From Piezodorus guildinii (Eukaryota > Arthropoda > Insecta > Hemiptera > Pentatomidae): a DNA stretch of 64,000 bases. Under the pieces are notes generated by a model that saw nothing but the letters and a program-made list of their open reading frames with translations, was not told the origin of the DNA and ran no database searches. Of the stretch, positions 1 to 14,800 are shown piece by piece. The stretch covers positions 93,031,521-93,095,520 of the forward strand of contig CM041297.1 of assembly GCA_023052935.1 (NCBI GenBank). Reading direction: 5' to 3'. Within the stretch, counting starts at the first letter, position 1. The number at the start of each line of letters is the position of its first letter. The translations under genes and the position numbers were made by a program.

Positions 1-285
1 ACATATATGACATTCTTGATAGAATCTTTTAATTTTTTTTTTTAAATTAAAATTTCAGGAAGAAGTTAGAAAATAACCAAAATTGTATTAATGTCAAACC
101 AGCCTAATCTATTCTTGATAAACTATTTAAAAAAGGTGAGTTAAAAAAAGTTTGTCATAATGAAATTTGTTTCAACAAAAATCACATTCATTTTGAAATC
201 ATAAGTTAGTTACAAAACAAAACAATCAGAAATCTGGTAAACTTTATAGAAGGGAATATACAAATTATCCTGCTCATGTTGTTAC

Positions 286-449
286 CTGTTTCGCTAGGTG
301 GCAAGCACGCCCTTGGGAGTTGATGATTTCGTAGTAGAAGACTGAAAAATTTAATGCCAAGCCCAACCTAATAGGATGAGTAGGTTGCATTTTACTTTTT
401 GCTATATCAAATGCTTCTTGATAAGCTTTTTGTGAGTCTTCCACGACAG
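286..449 (-). CDS. 14-3-3zeta: 14-3-3 zeta alternative exon B (3'-most copy)
   Basis: A 164-nt exon flanked by TTTTCAG at its 5' side and CAG|GTAACA at its 3' side. It codes [20 protein letters not shown], then the invariant [20 protein letters not shown], then [13 protein letters not shown]. It covers the same helices as the exon at 693-856, with conservative changes (Asp/Glu, Ser/Ala, Leu/Ile) and one cluster, Gln-Gly-Arg in place of Pro-Asp-Lys. The Leu-Asn pair that contacts the phosphopeptide backbone is kept, so both versions should bind ligands; the differences lie on outer helix faces and loops. The donor is good, unlike that of its sister exon. Confidence 0.93.
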
Positions 450-3400
450 CTGAAAATAATGGCAGGCAAATGAAACATTATTTAATAATTTAAAGGGCTG
501 GCCATTGAAAAAATATTAAAGGAATTTAAATTGTAACAAAGTTTACATTAAGTGAGTCATAGTCATTCTTTTCTCCATTCCGCTTCCTTTTTATTTATTC
601 ATTTTTTAAGAAGTGATGAGGCTAACTGGATGCTGCGCTGTCAGACCCCGAAATTTTATGAGTGAATAAAAAAAAAATAAATAAAAAAAGACCTGTTTTG
701 CAAGCTGACAAGCTTTGTCAGGTGAGTTGAGGATCTCGTAATAGAAAACGGAGAAATTCAAAGCGAGACCCAGCCTAATGGGATGTGTTGGCTGCATCTT
801 CGACTTGCTTATTTCAAAGGCGTCTTGATAAGCCTTTTGTGAATCGTCAACTACAGCTAAACAAGATTGAGAAATCACATGATAATAAAATAAGATTGGC
901 GATTCCTAAGGATTTATGTTTAACAATAAAGTATTATAAATATATACTTAATAAATAGCTAAAATATTCTTCAGGATAAAAAAAAAAAAAAAAAAAAAAT
1001 GTAACAAAAAGAAATGTTAAGAAAGCAGAACTTTTACATGATCAGTTAATAACGATTCACAGCTGATTCAACTTCTGCAGCTGGAGAGGACACTTCTATT
1101 TCTAAACCAGATTCAAATATTTCTTTTTTTGAAGTTTAATGTTATCTTTGTCTGCTAAGCTAAATAAACAAAGGGATAAGGAGCCTGAAGGTACAATGCC
1201 TATACTATTACAACACTCTTAGAGAAATTCATTTACTGACCTTTAAGTTGCCTCCTGGGACTAAAAAACAACCTTAAACTATTTTAAATATTAACATTTC
1301 AACTAATTAGATAACATTTGAGCAAACTAATTCTCGTCAAATTAATTCACAGTTGAGTATTGCGTAATATCAACAGAAGGGTGGAATTATAAGCTTCTAA
1401 CGTTAATTCAAATAACAACAAAGGATCTTATTAAAAAAAAATTTTTTTTTTGTCTATTTAATTTTAGAGATAACCCAAAAAATGAGTAGCTAGGATGTTG
1501 TTTCTAAAATCAGGCATTTTTTTAAATATCAATCAATATCAACCCTTACTTTTAAATAAAATCAGTCACATATTAATTTCTGACTATCTTAACTGAATTT
1601 GAAATAAAAAGTGCAAAAATATAAATATACCCAAAGTATTTCTTTAAGGGAGAAGGATAAGGAGTAAAAACTTGTTAACCAAATTATATTTAGTTCAAAA
1701 TTTTAACCACTTATAATGCCGGATATGAACCTGAGCCATTAGATTTGATGGGGCTAAGACAGTAAACAAAGCTACTCTTGAGTGCATATCAAAATGAACG
1801 AATTAGTCAAATTAGCCATAACTAATTTAGTGTTTATTTGTATAAGGAAATGCCGAATTTATCTCTTGGGGATCCCGACAAAATTTACGCTTGAGTATGG
1901 CATAAAATCAACGAAAGGGTGGAATTATAAGCTTCTAAAGCTAATTCAAATAACACCAAAATATCTTATCACAAAAATAAATAAACAAATAAAAAAAATA
2001 ATTGTTTTTGTCCTTTCAACACAGAGAAGCTGCAAAAAGAATTTATATCTTGGGTATCCCAACAAATATAGGTTTTAATGAAGGACTTCCTACCCATAAA
2101 ATAGTAGAATGTTAAAAATAAGGGAAAGGATTAAACTGTGATCACTGGCTGTATTATAAAAATATGCATAATAAAAAAAATCACCAGTAACATTAATTAT
2201 GGAAAAACGATAGAAACAAAGAAGACCTAAGAGAGTGTAAACTTTTTCAGTAATTCACTAAACTATTTCTAGTGTAAAAAATATACTTCAATCTGCTTAT
2301 TTTTAAATTGTCTTAATTGATTTATATAATTTTATATTCTTGAATCTTAATGTTCTGTAACACAGAAGTAATACGAACACAGCCAATTTAGCTGTAAGAT
2401 TGCTCGTAGAGAGTTCTGGAAACAAACAAGGAATACTCGGCGAATGTTGGAGCAGGTCAGCTGACCAAAATTATACTGTTTATGTAGTAATTTGATGAAG
2501 AAACACTACAATAACTAGCATTTAATTATTAAATTAACTTACTGTTTCTTGTGTCTCCGGTTGCTACTTCAGCAAGGTACCTATAGTAATCTCCTTTCAT
2601 TTTTAAGTAAAACACTTTACTTTCTGCATTGCTGGCTTTGGGGATCAGGAACCTGTCCAACAGGCCCTAAAATAAAAAAAATAAAAATAACATTAAAAAA
2701 AAAAAAAAAAAAAAATATAGCACTTAGAAATAACTTAACTTTGTCAAATAATATGGTAATTACTTCTATAAAATTAAGATGGAGTTTTAAACTACTCAGG
2801 TAGCTAGTAAGCTTAAGGCTGATAATGTTTTGAGAACTATATTAAAGTTTATGTTCAAATATTTGTTCATACAGGTTATAACAAGTTTATACAATGTCTT
2901 GATTTAAATGGTCAAAACAAGTTTCTACATAGTTATTATATGAACTGACATGGCATTCTTAGAACACAAAATGTAAATTGAAACATATGAATTTTCAGAC
3001 AAACTACAACATAATAATGATAAAAGCAGTGAAAATTATTTTTATTAACATTGGTAACATCCTGATCATTCCTAATTATCTGGTAAAGGGAATAATTTCA
3101 AGTGTTATGGACATGTAATTCCAAACCAGCATTAGAGATAAATTTTATTCAAAAGTTCCCTTTTAAAGGAATGCTGGTCAGATTATCATATTATTCATAA
3201 TTGACTAATTTCAAATTATCTTCTATTAATAGCATTTCAACATTCTTAATCTCATGATAAAGAAGGAGTTTCATTTTTTACACATATTAACACCTCATAA
3301 GTACATACACACTAAGTTTTTATATAAAAAAAATTATTTTTCCTGGTTAGTAATCTCTAAATTGGTGGTTACATATTGGTTCCAGAATTAGGAGTGCTTA

Positions 3401-6400
3401 CAAAATTACAAATATGTGAGAATTTTTTTTTTTTTTTGCTTCCCATCCATTCAATAAATATGAATATATGTTTTATTTAAGAGCTTAAAACAACCCTGAC
3501 CTTATTTGAAAATGTGATTCAGTGGACTTACTACAGGAAATTAATAATTAAATGAACATAAATATTAAATACAATAAGTTGGCTCAAAAATTTCAAATTT
3601 CGGTATAAAAAAAGTACTGGGTTTTCTTGGAAAAGTGAAGTTATTGAAATAGAAAATTTAAATGGATGTGAAGAATCCACTGAATTAAGTCTAATAAATA
3701 CAGTATCCTTCAACATAGTAAAGAAATAAATGGATTTTTTTTTAATTTTCAGGAAAAATGATAACAAAAAATTAACTAAAAATTCACGAATATTTTCATC
3801 ACATTTGAACCTAAGTAATATGATAATGTTATAAAATAAAAATATATGAAACTTTTAGTTTTATTACTCAGATACCCAGTTTAAACTTGAAGAAGAAACT
3901 CTCCTCTTTCAAAGGAATCCAAGAAAATTGAAATTGTTTTCAACCAAGAAGAAATGTTATCGAAGTTTATATCAAAACATGAGCAAAAATTATGAACTCT
4001 TAGAAGATGATATTTTTTATTTATATAAATTTTTGAAGTGCTTCTTGTAAACTATTAACATTTCCCATAGAAATAGTATTGAATTATTTTATTAAATAAT
4101 GAGAATTTTCTTTTAATTGTACTTGACATTGGGATTCATGATGTTAATGATTTATGATTTTTTTTTTTTAATATAAGTTTTCTTTATTTAATAAAAAAAA
4201 ATTAGGAATAGTTCAACAATGATGGATTCCTCGCATTGTACTAAATTGTTGTTACATTACTTTTTAATTTACAGATTTTTATGTTGTAAAAATAGAAAAA
4301 AAATAAATAAAAATACATACTGGTAATGAACAATATGATGAGAATATTTGTAGAAGTAAATTTTAGTTTTACAGTAATATATGTTTTGTTCTTTTGTGCC
4401 TGTATTTAGGTATTGATGTTTTTGTGTAATTGCCTAATTTCTTGAATGAGGGTATTATTACTTAGATGGCATGAGTTAAAGGATGTAAAGATTTGTTCGC
4501 GAATGAATTTATGAATTGTCAGAATGTCCAATACTTAATGCATTGTAGAAATTCTGAATGTATAGGGTAGTTGTTATATCTGTTCTGGAGGATCTGTAAT
4601 TTATTGATATGTTAATAATTATTCTGTTTGAAAAACTCCAGGCTGGCATGCATATAGTATTATAGGTAGGTCTTATAACAGCTTAGTACAATATTATTTT
4701 ATTTTTGATGAAAGTTTCGACAATATGTTGAAATACAGGTACGATTTATTAATGAAATTTTTTTAAAGTATTTTTATCTTGAGGTAGTTTTTTTCTTCTC
4801 CCTCCCCCTAAAAATCGTGTGTGGTGGCCTGATATATTCAACTTGTAACTCGACTGCATAAACCTACTATATGACACGAGCTAGTAGTTTAATTTACTTC
4901 AATACCTCCGGACATGACTAATAATTTAGCATTATAAATTTTCATGGTCATCCTAAACGTATGATGAAATATTCTCATTTTAAGAAAAGTTTAGTTATTA
5001 TCGATGCATCGGGACACCGAACTAAATCAAGTTTTGTTTTTTAAACGTTCGTATATATTGATCCAACGAAGTCTATTATATCTATAAATAGAAATGAGCC
5101 AGCATAATGGAGGACTATTCTCCTATTAGATTGAACCATATTAGATATCTCTATAAGATGTGAAAGCCTTAAAGAATGAACTTTTCCAAGTAAATGACTA
5201 ACAATTTGGCATTTACACGAGGCCCCAGATCCGAGAGAGGAGGATCAATGAGTCAATACCGGCCCCACCCCTGCCGCCACGCGCAGGCCCCGACCAACTC
5301 GATACTCTGCCCTACTACAGCCACAATGCATATATCCTAGCATTTTTTATTAAATTTTTAAAAATATGATTTTAAAATCAAAATATTATCAAAACGTACT
5401 GATTAAATTATAATAAAATGATAAACAAGAGGATTTAGTTAACAAACAACAAATACGCTAAAACACCGAATTCCCAAGAAAAGCAGGATTTCGTCTTCCA
5501 AGAATTTTTCTTTTAAATGGGAAACATACTAAATCTTTGTTATTAATAATAACGAAAATTGTTGTTCACTACCGAGTGATGTATCCCCAGTAATAGTAGA
5601 ACTATAAAAAAAATCATTATAAAAATTATTAAATACTAACAACTAGATAGGAAAGAAATTTCACATTTAGTAAGGCTACGGACTGGACTAACCATGACTG
5701 TACAAACAAATTTCATAACTTAATGAAAATTAGAAAATAATTGGAATTGTGATACATGCTAAGTCCCTGAGAAACCGCGCCATATTCTATTTAGGTGCAG
5801 AAAATATGGGGAGAAAAGAAAAGTGGTAATTCTACAAGAAGCCAGATTCTTACAACAATTAGAAAAACAAAAGTTAGCAATGATTAAATAATCCTTCGCT
5901 AACATTTAGTGTAAAATCTAAAAAAAGACCACAGAATTTATTTTATTTTTAATATTATTATTTTATTTTTTGTCTTTCTTGTGAGTCTCCCTCTCTCATT
6001 TACATCATTTTATTTTTTTTTCTCTATTTATTTGATTTTTTACTTTATTATTTTATTGGTTTTTAATTTACCTTTTTACAAAATTATGTCAAAACATGTA
6101 TTGACACCATATAGGATTTGGTTTCAAATCTTGAAGGTCACTTATGTAAATAAATAAATAAAAAATATTTAATATATTTAAATTAGGAAAATATAAGTAA
6201 GAAAATATACCACAATGAAAAATAATATAACGAAAGCTTAAGAACAATTGAGACTATTATTATTAAAACGGACAGATTTAATTGTAATAAAACTATGTAC
6301 ATTTAAAGGTGTATTTACTTTACCTTACAAACAACGAATACGCTATTAACGCCGTATTCCCAGGAAAACGGGTTTCTGTCTTCCAAGAAAAAAAAAAAAA

Positions 6401-8775
6401 AAAAAAAAAAATTCACGGGAAACATACTAAATCTTTATTATTAATAATAACGAAGGTTCACTCGATGATTTGTAATTAACTAAGAGTAAAGAGCGACAAG
6501 TATTGTTCACTACATAGTGTTGCATCCAGTAATAATAGTAATATAAAAAAAATCAAATATAGAAATTATTAAATATATATTCAAATTTGTGAAAAAGAAT
6601 TAGAATTGTTTTAAACAGAGAAAATATATCACAATGAAAAATAATAATACCAAAGCTTAAGTACTATTGAGACTATTATAATTATTATAACGAATATATA
6701 TAATTACAAAACGAGAAAATAGAGGATTTACTTTGCAAACAACGAATACGCTATAACACCGTATTCCCAGGAAAAACGGGGTCCCGTCTTCCAGATTTTT
6801 TATTTTTTTATTGACGGGAAACAAACATAATAAATCTTTATTACTAATAATAACGAAGGTTACGACATTTGTCCAATCGATGATTTGTAATTAACTAAGA
6901 GTAAATAGCGACAGGTATCGTTCACTAACGAGTGATGGATCCAGTAATAATACTATAAAAAATCAAATATAAAAATTAATTAAATTTACTTTTATCTAAA
7001 TCTTAAATGTAATTTTATCTAATGAACTCTCAAGTCCTTTATGAATGCAGTTATTTTCTAAAGGTATTAAATAGCACATTCAGTTACGTCCCAAATCATA
7101 CTAAAACATCTCATAACATCACTTCAAAGGAATCAAATGAGTTGGTTTAATAATATACAACCTTTTTGGAAATCAACGCTCAATCAGGAAAATAGCAACG
7201 GAAAAAGAAAAGAAATATTTTCGAGTTGCTGTAGTATTTTTGTTGTACGAATAATAGTACACTATATTTAAATTACACTGGATTTGGAGCGAGGACAATA
7301 AGGAATATCAATACCATTTTATATTTTTTTATTCATTTTAATTTTATCCTTATGAATACAGTCGAATTGCACAGCAGACATTTTCTTATCATTTTAATTT
7401 TAAACTAGACAGGCAATTATGCATGACTCATTTCATTGCCTCTGGTCACAGTAATTTCAGGAATGCAACAGGACAAGAAAGAGGCGTTGTACAGAAAAAA
7501 GTATTGTGTCAATAAAAAGCTTGAACGACTAAATTTTTAAGTTAGTGACCAAACATAATTTTCCTAAATATAAATAAAATATTTAAAAATTTGTATCAAA
7601 AGCACGTTATAATTGTTTTGTAAGTAGGTCGATAGTAACGTACTATTACAATATATACTATCAGAGCTGAAACTATAATTGTATAACGTGCCTTTTTGAG
7701 TATTGAGTTGAATAAAGCTATACCTAAATACGGAAAGAGAAAAATTAATTAATAATTTAATGTCCCATTGCAATAAAACAAAGCCGGACCAACCCACAAA
7801 ATGGACTAGAGGAGAAATTCCTGTTAAGTTCCTCTCCCACTAACCTTGGCTGGTTGATTGATCACTATCTCTTTCACATATTCCTGTTTCTGTCAGCCTG
7901 GGTTCGTTATCTTCCCGTTGCAGCCATCAAGGGACGGCTTGTCTACCTGAATCCCCAACTCCCAACCGAATTTTTACCTTTTCTGTTTCATAAAATATTC
8001 TACAAAACCTTTTAAAATGTACGGTTTAAAAGCTGAGATGCTACAACGATATAAATGAATGAATGTATACTATTTTTATTTTTTGTGGTTATATGCTTTT
8101 AGACATCTGGATCGTGGTATTATTTTACTACGTAATTGAAAAACTCGATCAATGAAGTATTCATTCATCGTAGAAATTAAATGAGGAGACATAAATAATT
8201 GGGCTTCTGTTCGTAATTATATATACTCATGTGTTGTAGAAAAAGGAACTATTATTAAAAAAAATTACGATAATTATGAAAGAGTCTACATTTAGGGGAA
8301 TGTTAATTGCTAATAACATGGAATGTTACAACTTAGCTTTTTTATTTAATGTTATTATTTTAAGTACAGACAGTAAATATATACTCCTGAGAATAACAAT
8401 GAATAGTAATTCAAACAGCACAGCATCAAGCTTCAATGGCCTTAGCATGTTGGCACTACTGACTTCTGTAAATAAACATTTTTTTTTTTTGTTTAAATTG
8501 GGTGTGTATCTAATTTAATAGGTCTTTGTACCAAATTAAATAGTAACTTTTTTCTTTAAATATTTATTAGGGCCACCAAAAGAGGGATAATTAAGAAGGG
8601 CATTTTAATTGGGTAAAATATTCGATATTAGGTTCTTTTACGCATATAAACTTTTCTGAATACATAAAAATCACTTTTGGCTATTAGCCAATGGTACACA
8701 TTATCACTGACGGTGAAAGGATATTTTTCTTAAATCCTTTTAGTTCGTCATTTACCAACTATTGCATAAAACATT

Positions 8776-8822
<47 letters not shown>

Positions 8823-11800
8823 TACAGATATGTAACAGAAAGATTTTCGAATAGGAATTTTAGTTGGGAGCCATATCGTAGTTCTTATCCATCCCCAGTC
8901 CAAAGGGCTTTTATCGCAACCGAAGCACTAGCGGAATATGAGACAAGATTAAGGAGTAAATATTGATTCCCGCGTGAAAATGCTTTGAAATATACTTAAA
9001 AAAAAAATTTAGCTAGAGATGGAAGAAATAAGTCCAGCGCCTAAAGACTACCACAAATCGATGTGGAGGGTCAAGAGTAATGCTGAACATTAAATAATAT
9101 CGAAAAATTATTCGCGCATTTAAATGCAGGTATACAGGTATCACCTGAACCACTAACGGATTTTGAGTTTTTTTGAGGGAGGGAAAGGGGGTGAGATAAA
9201 AGGGGGACATTGTTTTTAACGGGTAGGGTAGGATGTTAAACAGGTTTTTCATATTAGAATAAGTAAAGGTACTAGGGGTAAGTATATTATAATGAACTAT
9301 TATTAATTTTTTTTTAGTATAATTTTTGAGAAGAGAAGAAGGGGCATAAACATACGGATAATTTTAGGCATTGTTGCATGATGAAAGGGACAGGCAAGTG
9401 GAAGTTGAAAATGTGTGATTAAGTCTGTTAAAGTGAATTATCGTACACTTTCAACGTAATATAACCAATATACAAAACTTGAATCCTTAAAATAAAGTTT
9501 TTATAATCAATTATGTTCAAAATTCTTAAAGGAGTATTTCTTAATTAAAATGTTTTCGTAATGTGTAAATTACAACTGTATGTTGACATGGATTTCTTGG
9601 GGGGTCTGCAACTTTCTAACGATTTTGATTAAACTTGCTATATGGATGTAACATGTAATATAGTACATGTATGTAACATGTAAAATAGTCTGACAGGGCT
9701 TAAATGCCGATATTTTAAGATTTCTCCCTCTAAAATACCTAGCATTTTGTGGATTTTATAAAATTGACCATATCATCTGATTAATATTGCTAAAAAAACA
9801 GATAAATAATTAAGTTGAGCGAATTTGAAAAACAAATAAAGGAGAAAACTGAAAAAAAAAAAAAGATTTTTTTTAAATGCAATTATTTGTTTTCGAAAAT
9901 AAGAACAGTAATAATATACATGGTACGATATACCGTTGGAAAGCTTAAGATTTTAGAAAAAATATTATCTTATACAAAAGCTTTTAAAAGTTAATTGAGA
10001 GTGATGAAGCCGATAAAACTATGTGATTATTTTAGATTATAACATAATATATTTTTTTTTTTTTTAAATAAAACACATGTTTCTATAGAAATTCATTTAA
10101 TTAATTCTTTAATGGTTACATTAATTTTAATCTCTTACTGTTTTTGAAAATTCTTTAATTGATTTAAAAAACAGAGGTAAATAAGAGTTGTTTGTTGCCC
10201 GCACCAGATTTTTTTTACTATATGAAAGTTCTGGAATGAAATGTTTTACTATGATTAAAATTAATTAACTAACATCACTGTATTTATATATATCGCGTTT
10301 TTGGAGGACTAGTGAGCTCATTAGATAAAATGGAATAGAAGATTTAGATAAAACTAAATCATGAGAATACAAATATGTCAAAACATCAATTTCGTGAAAA
10401 ATGTTTTTAGTCACCTTTTGGAAATTAACGTCTCAATTAGTGGCTTGGAAAATAATTAAACAAAATATGCCACTAGACTAATATATTTTTCCTAAAGATA
10501 TTTTCTAATGGATCCAAAGATAAGAGAAATATCTGGAGCAAGTCATCATAAGAGCATGGCTTGCCCTTCCCTTCCAGCTGTCCTGGCGGTGTATTAATTC
10601 ACGGCTATTTTTACCACCCCCACCAAATACAGACAATATCACGAGTCCAGCAGCCTCCCGCAGCAACATTCTTTACTCATCGTTAATTGAGGAAACTCTT
10701 CATTTCCCACGGTACGCTACGGCAGAGGGAGGGGTCTCTCCAGGCCTCCCGTATTAGACGCAGGTCACAGCACAAAGCTTTATTGTCGAACGGGCTGTCC
10801 CATCAAGCCTCTCTCCTATCCAACAATACTCCCTTCTCCCGACAATTATCCTAAACTGTTCCGTCAAATTAAAAATCAATCAGTCGATCCAATAAAATTA
10901 AAATGGTAAGAATATGCCCAAGACTTCCTAATAGAATCAATAAAAATCAGGTGCGCTGCGCAACACACAACTTTCATTACTAACCCCCGTTGTTAAAATC
11001 TATTTAAGAACTTTCAAATAAAGTTTGAGATAAAATGGGTTAAAGAACTATACTGAGTTTTGATAGAAACATGTGTTTCATCAAATAATCGAAAGAGAAG
11101 AAAAAAAATCTAGTGCGGACAACACACGACTTTCTCTTACCTCCGTCTTTAAAAGCGATTTAAGAATTTTAAAATACAGTCAGAGATAAAAATGAGTGAA
11201 ACCATTAAAGAATTAATTATATTGAATTTCTATAGAAACATGTGTTTTATTGAAAAATCTATTATAAGATTATCTAAAGCAATCAGTTAGTTTTATCGGC
11301 TTTTCATCACTCTTCATAAACTTTTAAAAGCTTGTGTATAAAATATTTTTTCCCTATAATCTTTAGCTTTCCAACGGTATATTTTATACATCTATAGTAC
11401 TGTTGAAAAAAAAAAAAAAAAAAATGCATCCATCATATATACCTGTTTCTTATTAATAGTAATAAGATGATATGGTTATTTTAATAGAATCCACCAAATT
11501 AAAGGTACTTTAGTGGAAGAAAAATATCTTAAAATATCAGCATTTAAGCTCTGTCAGACTATTTCAATCAGAATGAAAATTACATGATGTTAAAAGCCCA
11601 CCAAATTTTACATCGATATGGCGAGTTTAATCAAAATCCTTTGAATAGTTTTTGATAAAATCGAAAAAAGGTGCAAAACGCATGATACAAAGTGGCACTT
11701 CTGGTTAGCCGATTTTGATGACAATTTTTTTGTAACATCCCGGGCGTATATTTGTCATAAATATGAAATTTCAGTTTCATAGGAATTTTCGTTGACGCGA

Positions 11801-14800
11801 TGGAGATACCACACACGGCCACAGACACAGACCTTTTTGTGGAACTTTGTCATTCGGACTCAGGGGATCCTTTTGCGTGTTATTTCATAAATAGGGTAAG
11901 TGAAAGTAAAAATAACAAAGAGTAAAATATTAAATTCAGAAGGTAGTTTTTTTTTTTTTTTTGCTCAATTACAATGGTCCATTATTGAAAATAATAGCAA
12001 AGAATTATAATTTAAGTAATACTAATAACTGAGACCCTCAGACAAATGCCTCAGATTCGACATGAACTAGCATCGAAAGAATATCGATACTGAGAATTCA
12101 GTTAAGTAAGCGGTAGCTTTGTTTTATCATCACTGGGTCAGATAACATTTCGAAAATTTAAAAAAATATGGTTTCCCTAATGCAAATCACAATTTTTTGA
12201 AGACGTAGTATGTAATAGCGGTAACTTACTATGATAGTATCAGTAGTAAATAATCGTTACTGAGTAGTGTAGTTACGTAGTTCTTAGGTTCTTTTGTTAA
12301 AAAACAAACAAACATGTTCGCTTATTTCTCCTTAATTTGCTTATCTAATTCGTTCAACTTATATATTTGCGCATTTTTAATAATGTTAACAACCTGATAT
12401 GGTTACTTTTTTCGAAGTTTAGAAGTGAATAACTTTGAAATACGGCATTTGAGTCCTGTGGAAATATAATTTAAGCAGAATAAAACTCACATAATATTTA
12501 AAACACCTGTACCACTAAAACCCATGAAACGTCTTTTGCTTAGTACATTAGATTCGTACTGTTTCTAGGCCAAGGGACGTTCCATGAGGTGCATAAGCCT
12601 CGATCACGCTCAACCGCCACGTTTTTCCCACAATTTTTTTGTGTACCCACTTTAGAGTTTGGGTCTGCCCTAGGAGGGTCTCCATACCCAGGTCGCCCCC
12701 AACTGAATTAAAAGAATAAATAATACTGTGCCACAGCCGGGATTCGAACCCGAGTTTAATTAAAACAGTTTTTGAGAAAATGGTAAAATGTATGGTATGA
12801 AGTGGCTTTTATGGTTTGCTGATTTTGTTGAAAAAAATTGTAACATCACAAGCATAAACGCCTGCAAATAATGAAATTTTAGTTACATACAACTTATCGC
12901 TTTCGTTCCTGACTTACCGCACACTTTTTTCGAGACTGGGCCATTCCCAGTGAAAATAATAATTAGAAAGTTTTCACGATCGCAACATTTTTTGTTACTA
13001 AATTTAAAATATATGACATTATGTAATATTCAAAATTATTAAAGACTACAAAATGACGCCATAACACGAATCAATAATTAAAAATCAGGCCTAAATTGTT
13101 AAATTGAGTGATTTACACTTATATATTCTATTTGATGCATAGAAAGAAAAATCCGATGGTATTCCTCAGCAACCCATGACCACAGACATTTAAATGGCGG
13201 CAGAAGAAAAAACAAGTTTAGTATTCAATATGAGAACTAAAAAATTTACATAAGACACGGGAAATTGAAACAAAGAGGTTATAGACTGCACGACGGTACA
13301 CATCAGTACGTAAACAGCGCCATTTAAAACTACGTTAGTTCTGTAATTAATGCGAAACGGAATGCGTGATGGTGACACAAACAAGATATGCTAATAAAAG
13401 TTACTTGTTGTGCCTCGCGATGTCACAAGCGTTTAATTTGGTTAAATTGCTAAAATATTCTGAAGTATTTTTCAAAGTGATCGACAATAATGCATAGTAA
13501 TTATAAATTGTTATTCATAAATGCACCACGCCCTTAACTCTTTATCATTTACAATTTAATAGATTTTAGGAAGAATTTATGAGTGGATTTGGGAATTCGT
13601 CGCTTTCCTGAGAAATGTCGTTTTTTCTTTTTTTTTTTTGACACCACGTTAATCAGTCAAAATTTAAGGAAAAGGAATCTTGCTAAATTAACATATATTA
13701 ATTCTTTATCCGGAATTAAGAAGTAAGAACTCATGATTATTTAATTTGAATGAATACTTAAAGGTTTTGAATGGACAAGGCACAGATACACAATTCATTT
13801 TGAGTTTTCAATTCTCACTTTCATTTTATTACATGAAACATGTTTCATATTAATTATTCTTTGATGAACTAAAATACCCCTGAGAAGAAATTAAAAGAAA
13901 TTGAGAGTGGTTTACGAGAAAAAAAAAAAGTTTTAGGAATTCCAGAATAAATGCGAGATATTACTAACGAGCAAATTTTCTAAGGGCCTCGGGATCATAA
14001 AAAATCTTGATGCAACCAGAATAGCCTACATGAAGCTCAAATATAATGTCAAACAAGCATGGATCTTTAATTAAATAAAATACGAAAATCATATCTTAAT
14101 AAAAAAAAAAATTGTGAATAAAATTCATTATCAGAAGCCATGGTCCAATGTAATCTTAATGATTACATAACGCATTTACATAATCATTATCCATATAAAG
14201 AGGTTGGGCGTAACTACCACCAGTCACGGATTTTATAATGGCGATTTTTAGTAACAATGACACCAGGGTGAGAAAATCGACCGAAACCGATTTCCCTGCT
14301 ACAGGAAGAACAAATTAGGGTATAGGTATTAAAAATTAAATTACTCCTGAAAGTACGACCTTATTTTTTTTTTTTTTTAATTCGCCAATTACTTGTTGGA
14401 AATATGTTTTTAGAGTAAACAAATTGTATCCTTCGAGTGATAAGACTTAAAATTTAGTTCCAGAAATACAGATTCAATAGCAACAGAATTTCCTAAAATA
14501 AAAATTGTTCAGATAAAAGGGGATGGATATATTCTTTAGGATTTTTTTTTATAATTATTTTTGGTGGCAGGATGCGATATAAATGTAATTGGAAAGCTAA
14601 CCAAGTCCCAAGAAATAACTTAATTTAATCAGGATCTTAGAATCGATAATCCTGGGTCTAACTGATGACTAATTCTGAAAGTTAAACTACAGTCCAAAAA
14701 AAAGTGGACAAGTATAAATTAGGACTTTCTATTATAACCTTCGAGTAATATGACTTATAACTTAGTTCAACAAATGCAGATTCATAAGCAATGAATTTCC

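Noticed and set aside
5395..6990. CRISPR-like regularly spaced repeats
   Set aside because: Units are hundreds of bases long and diverged; the genome is eukaryotic.
11631..11828. Similar small ORFs in two Helentron-like copies (also 49408-49593) that could suggest a conserved peptide
   Set aside because: They are homologous because the DNA is. In the copies at 50.3 and 59.9 kb the same frame has a stop at the codon after KFHI, so there is no conserved coding.
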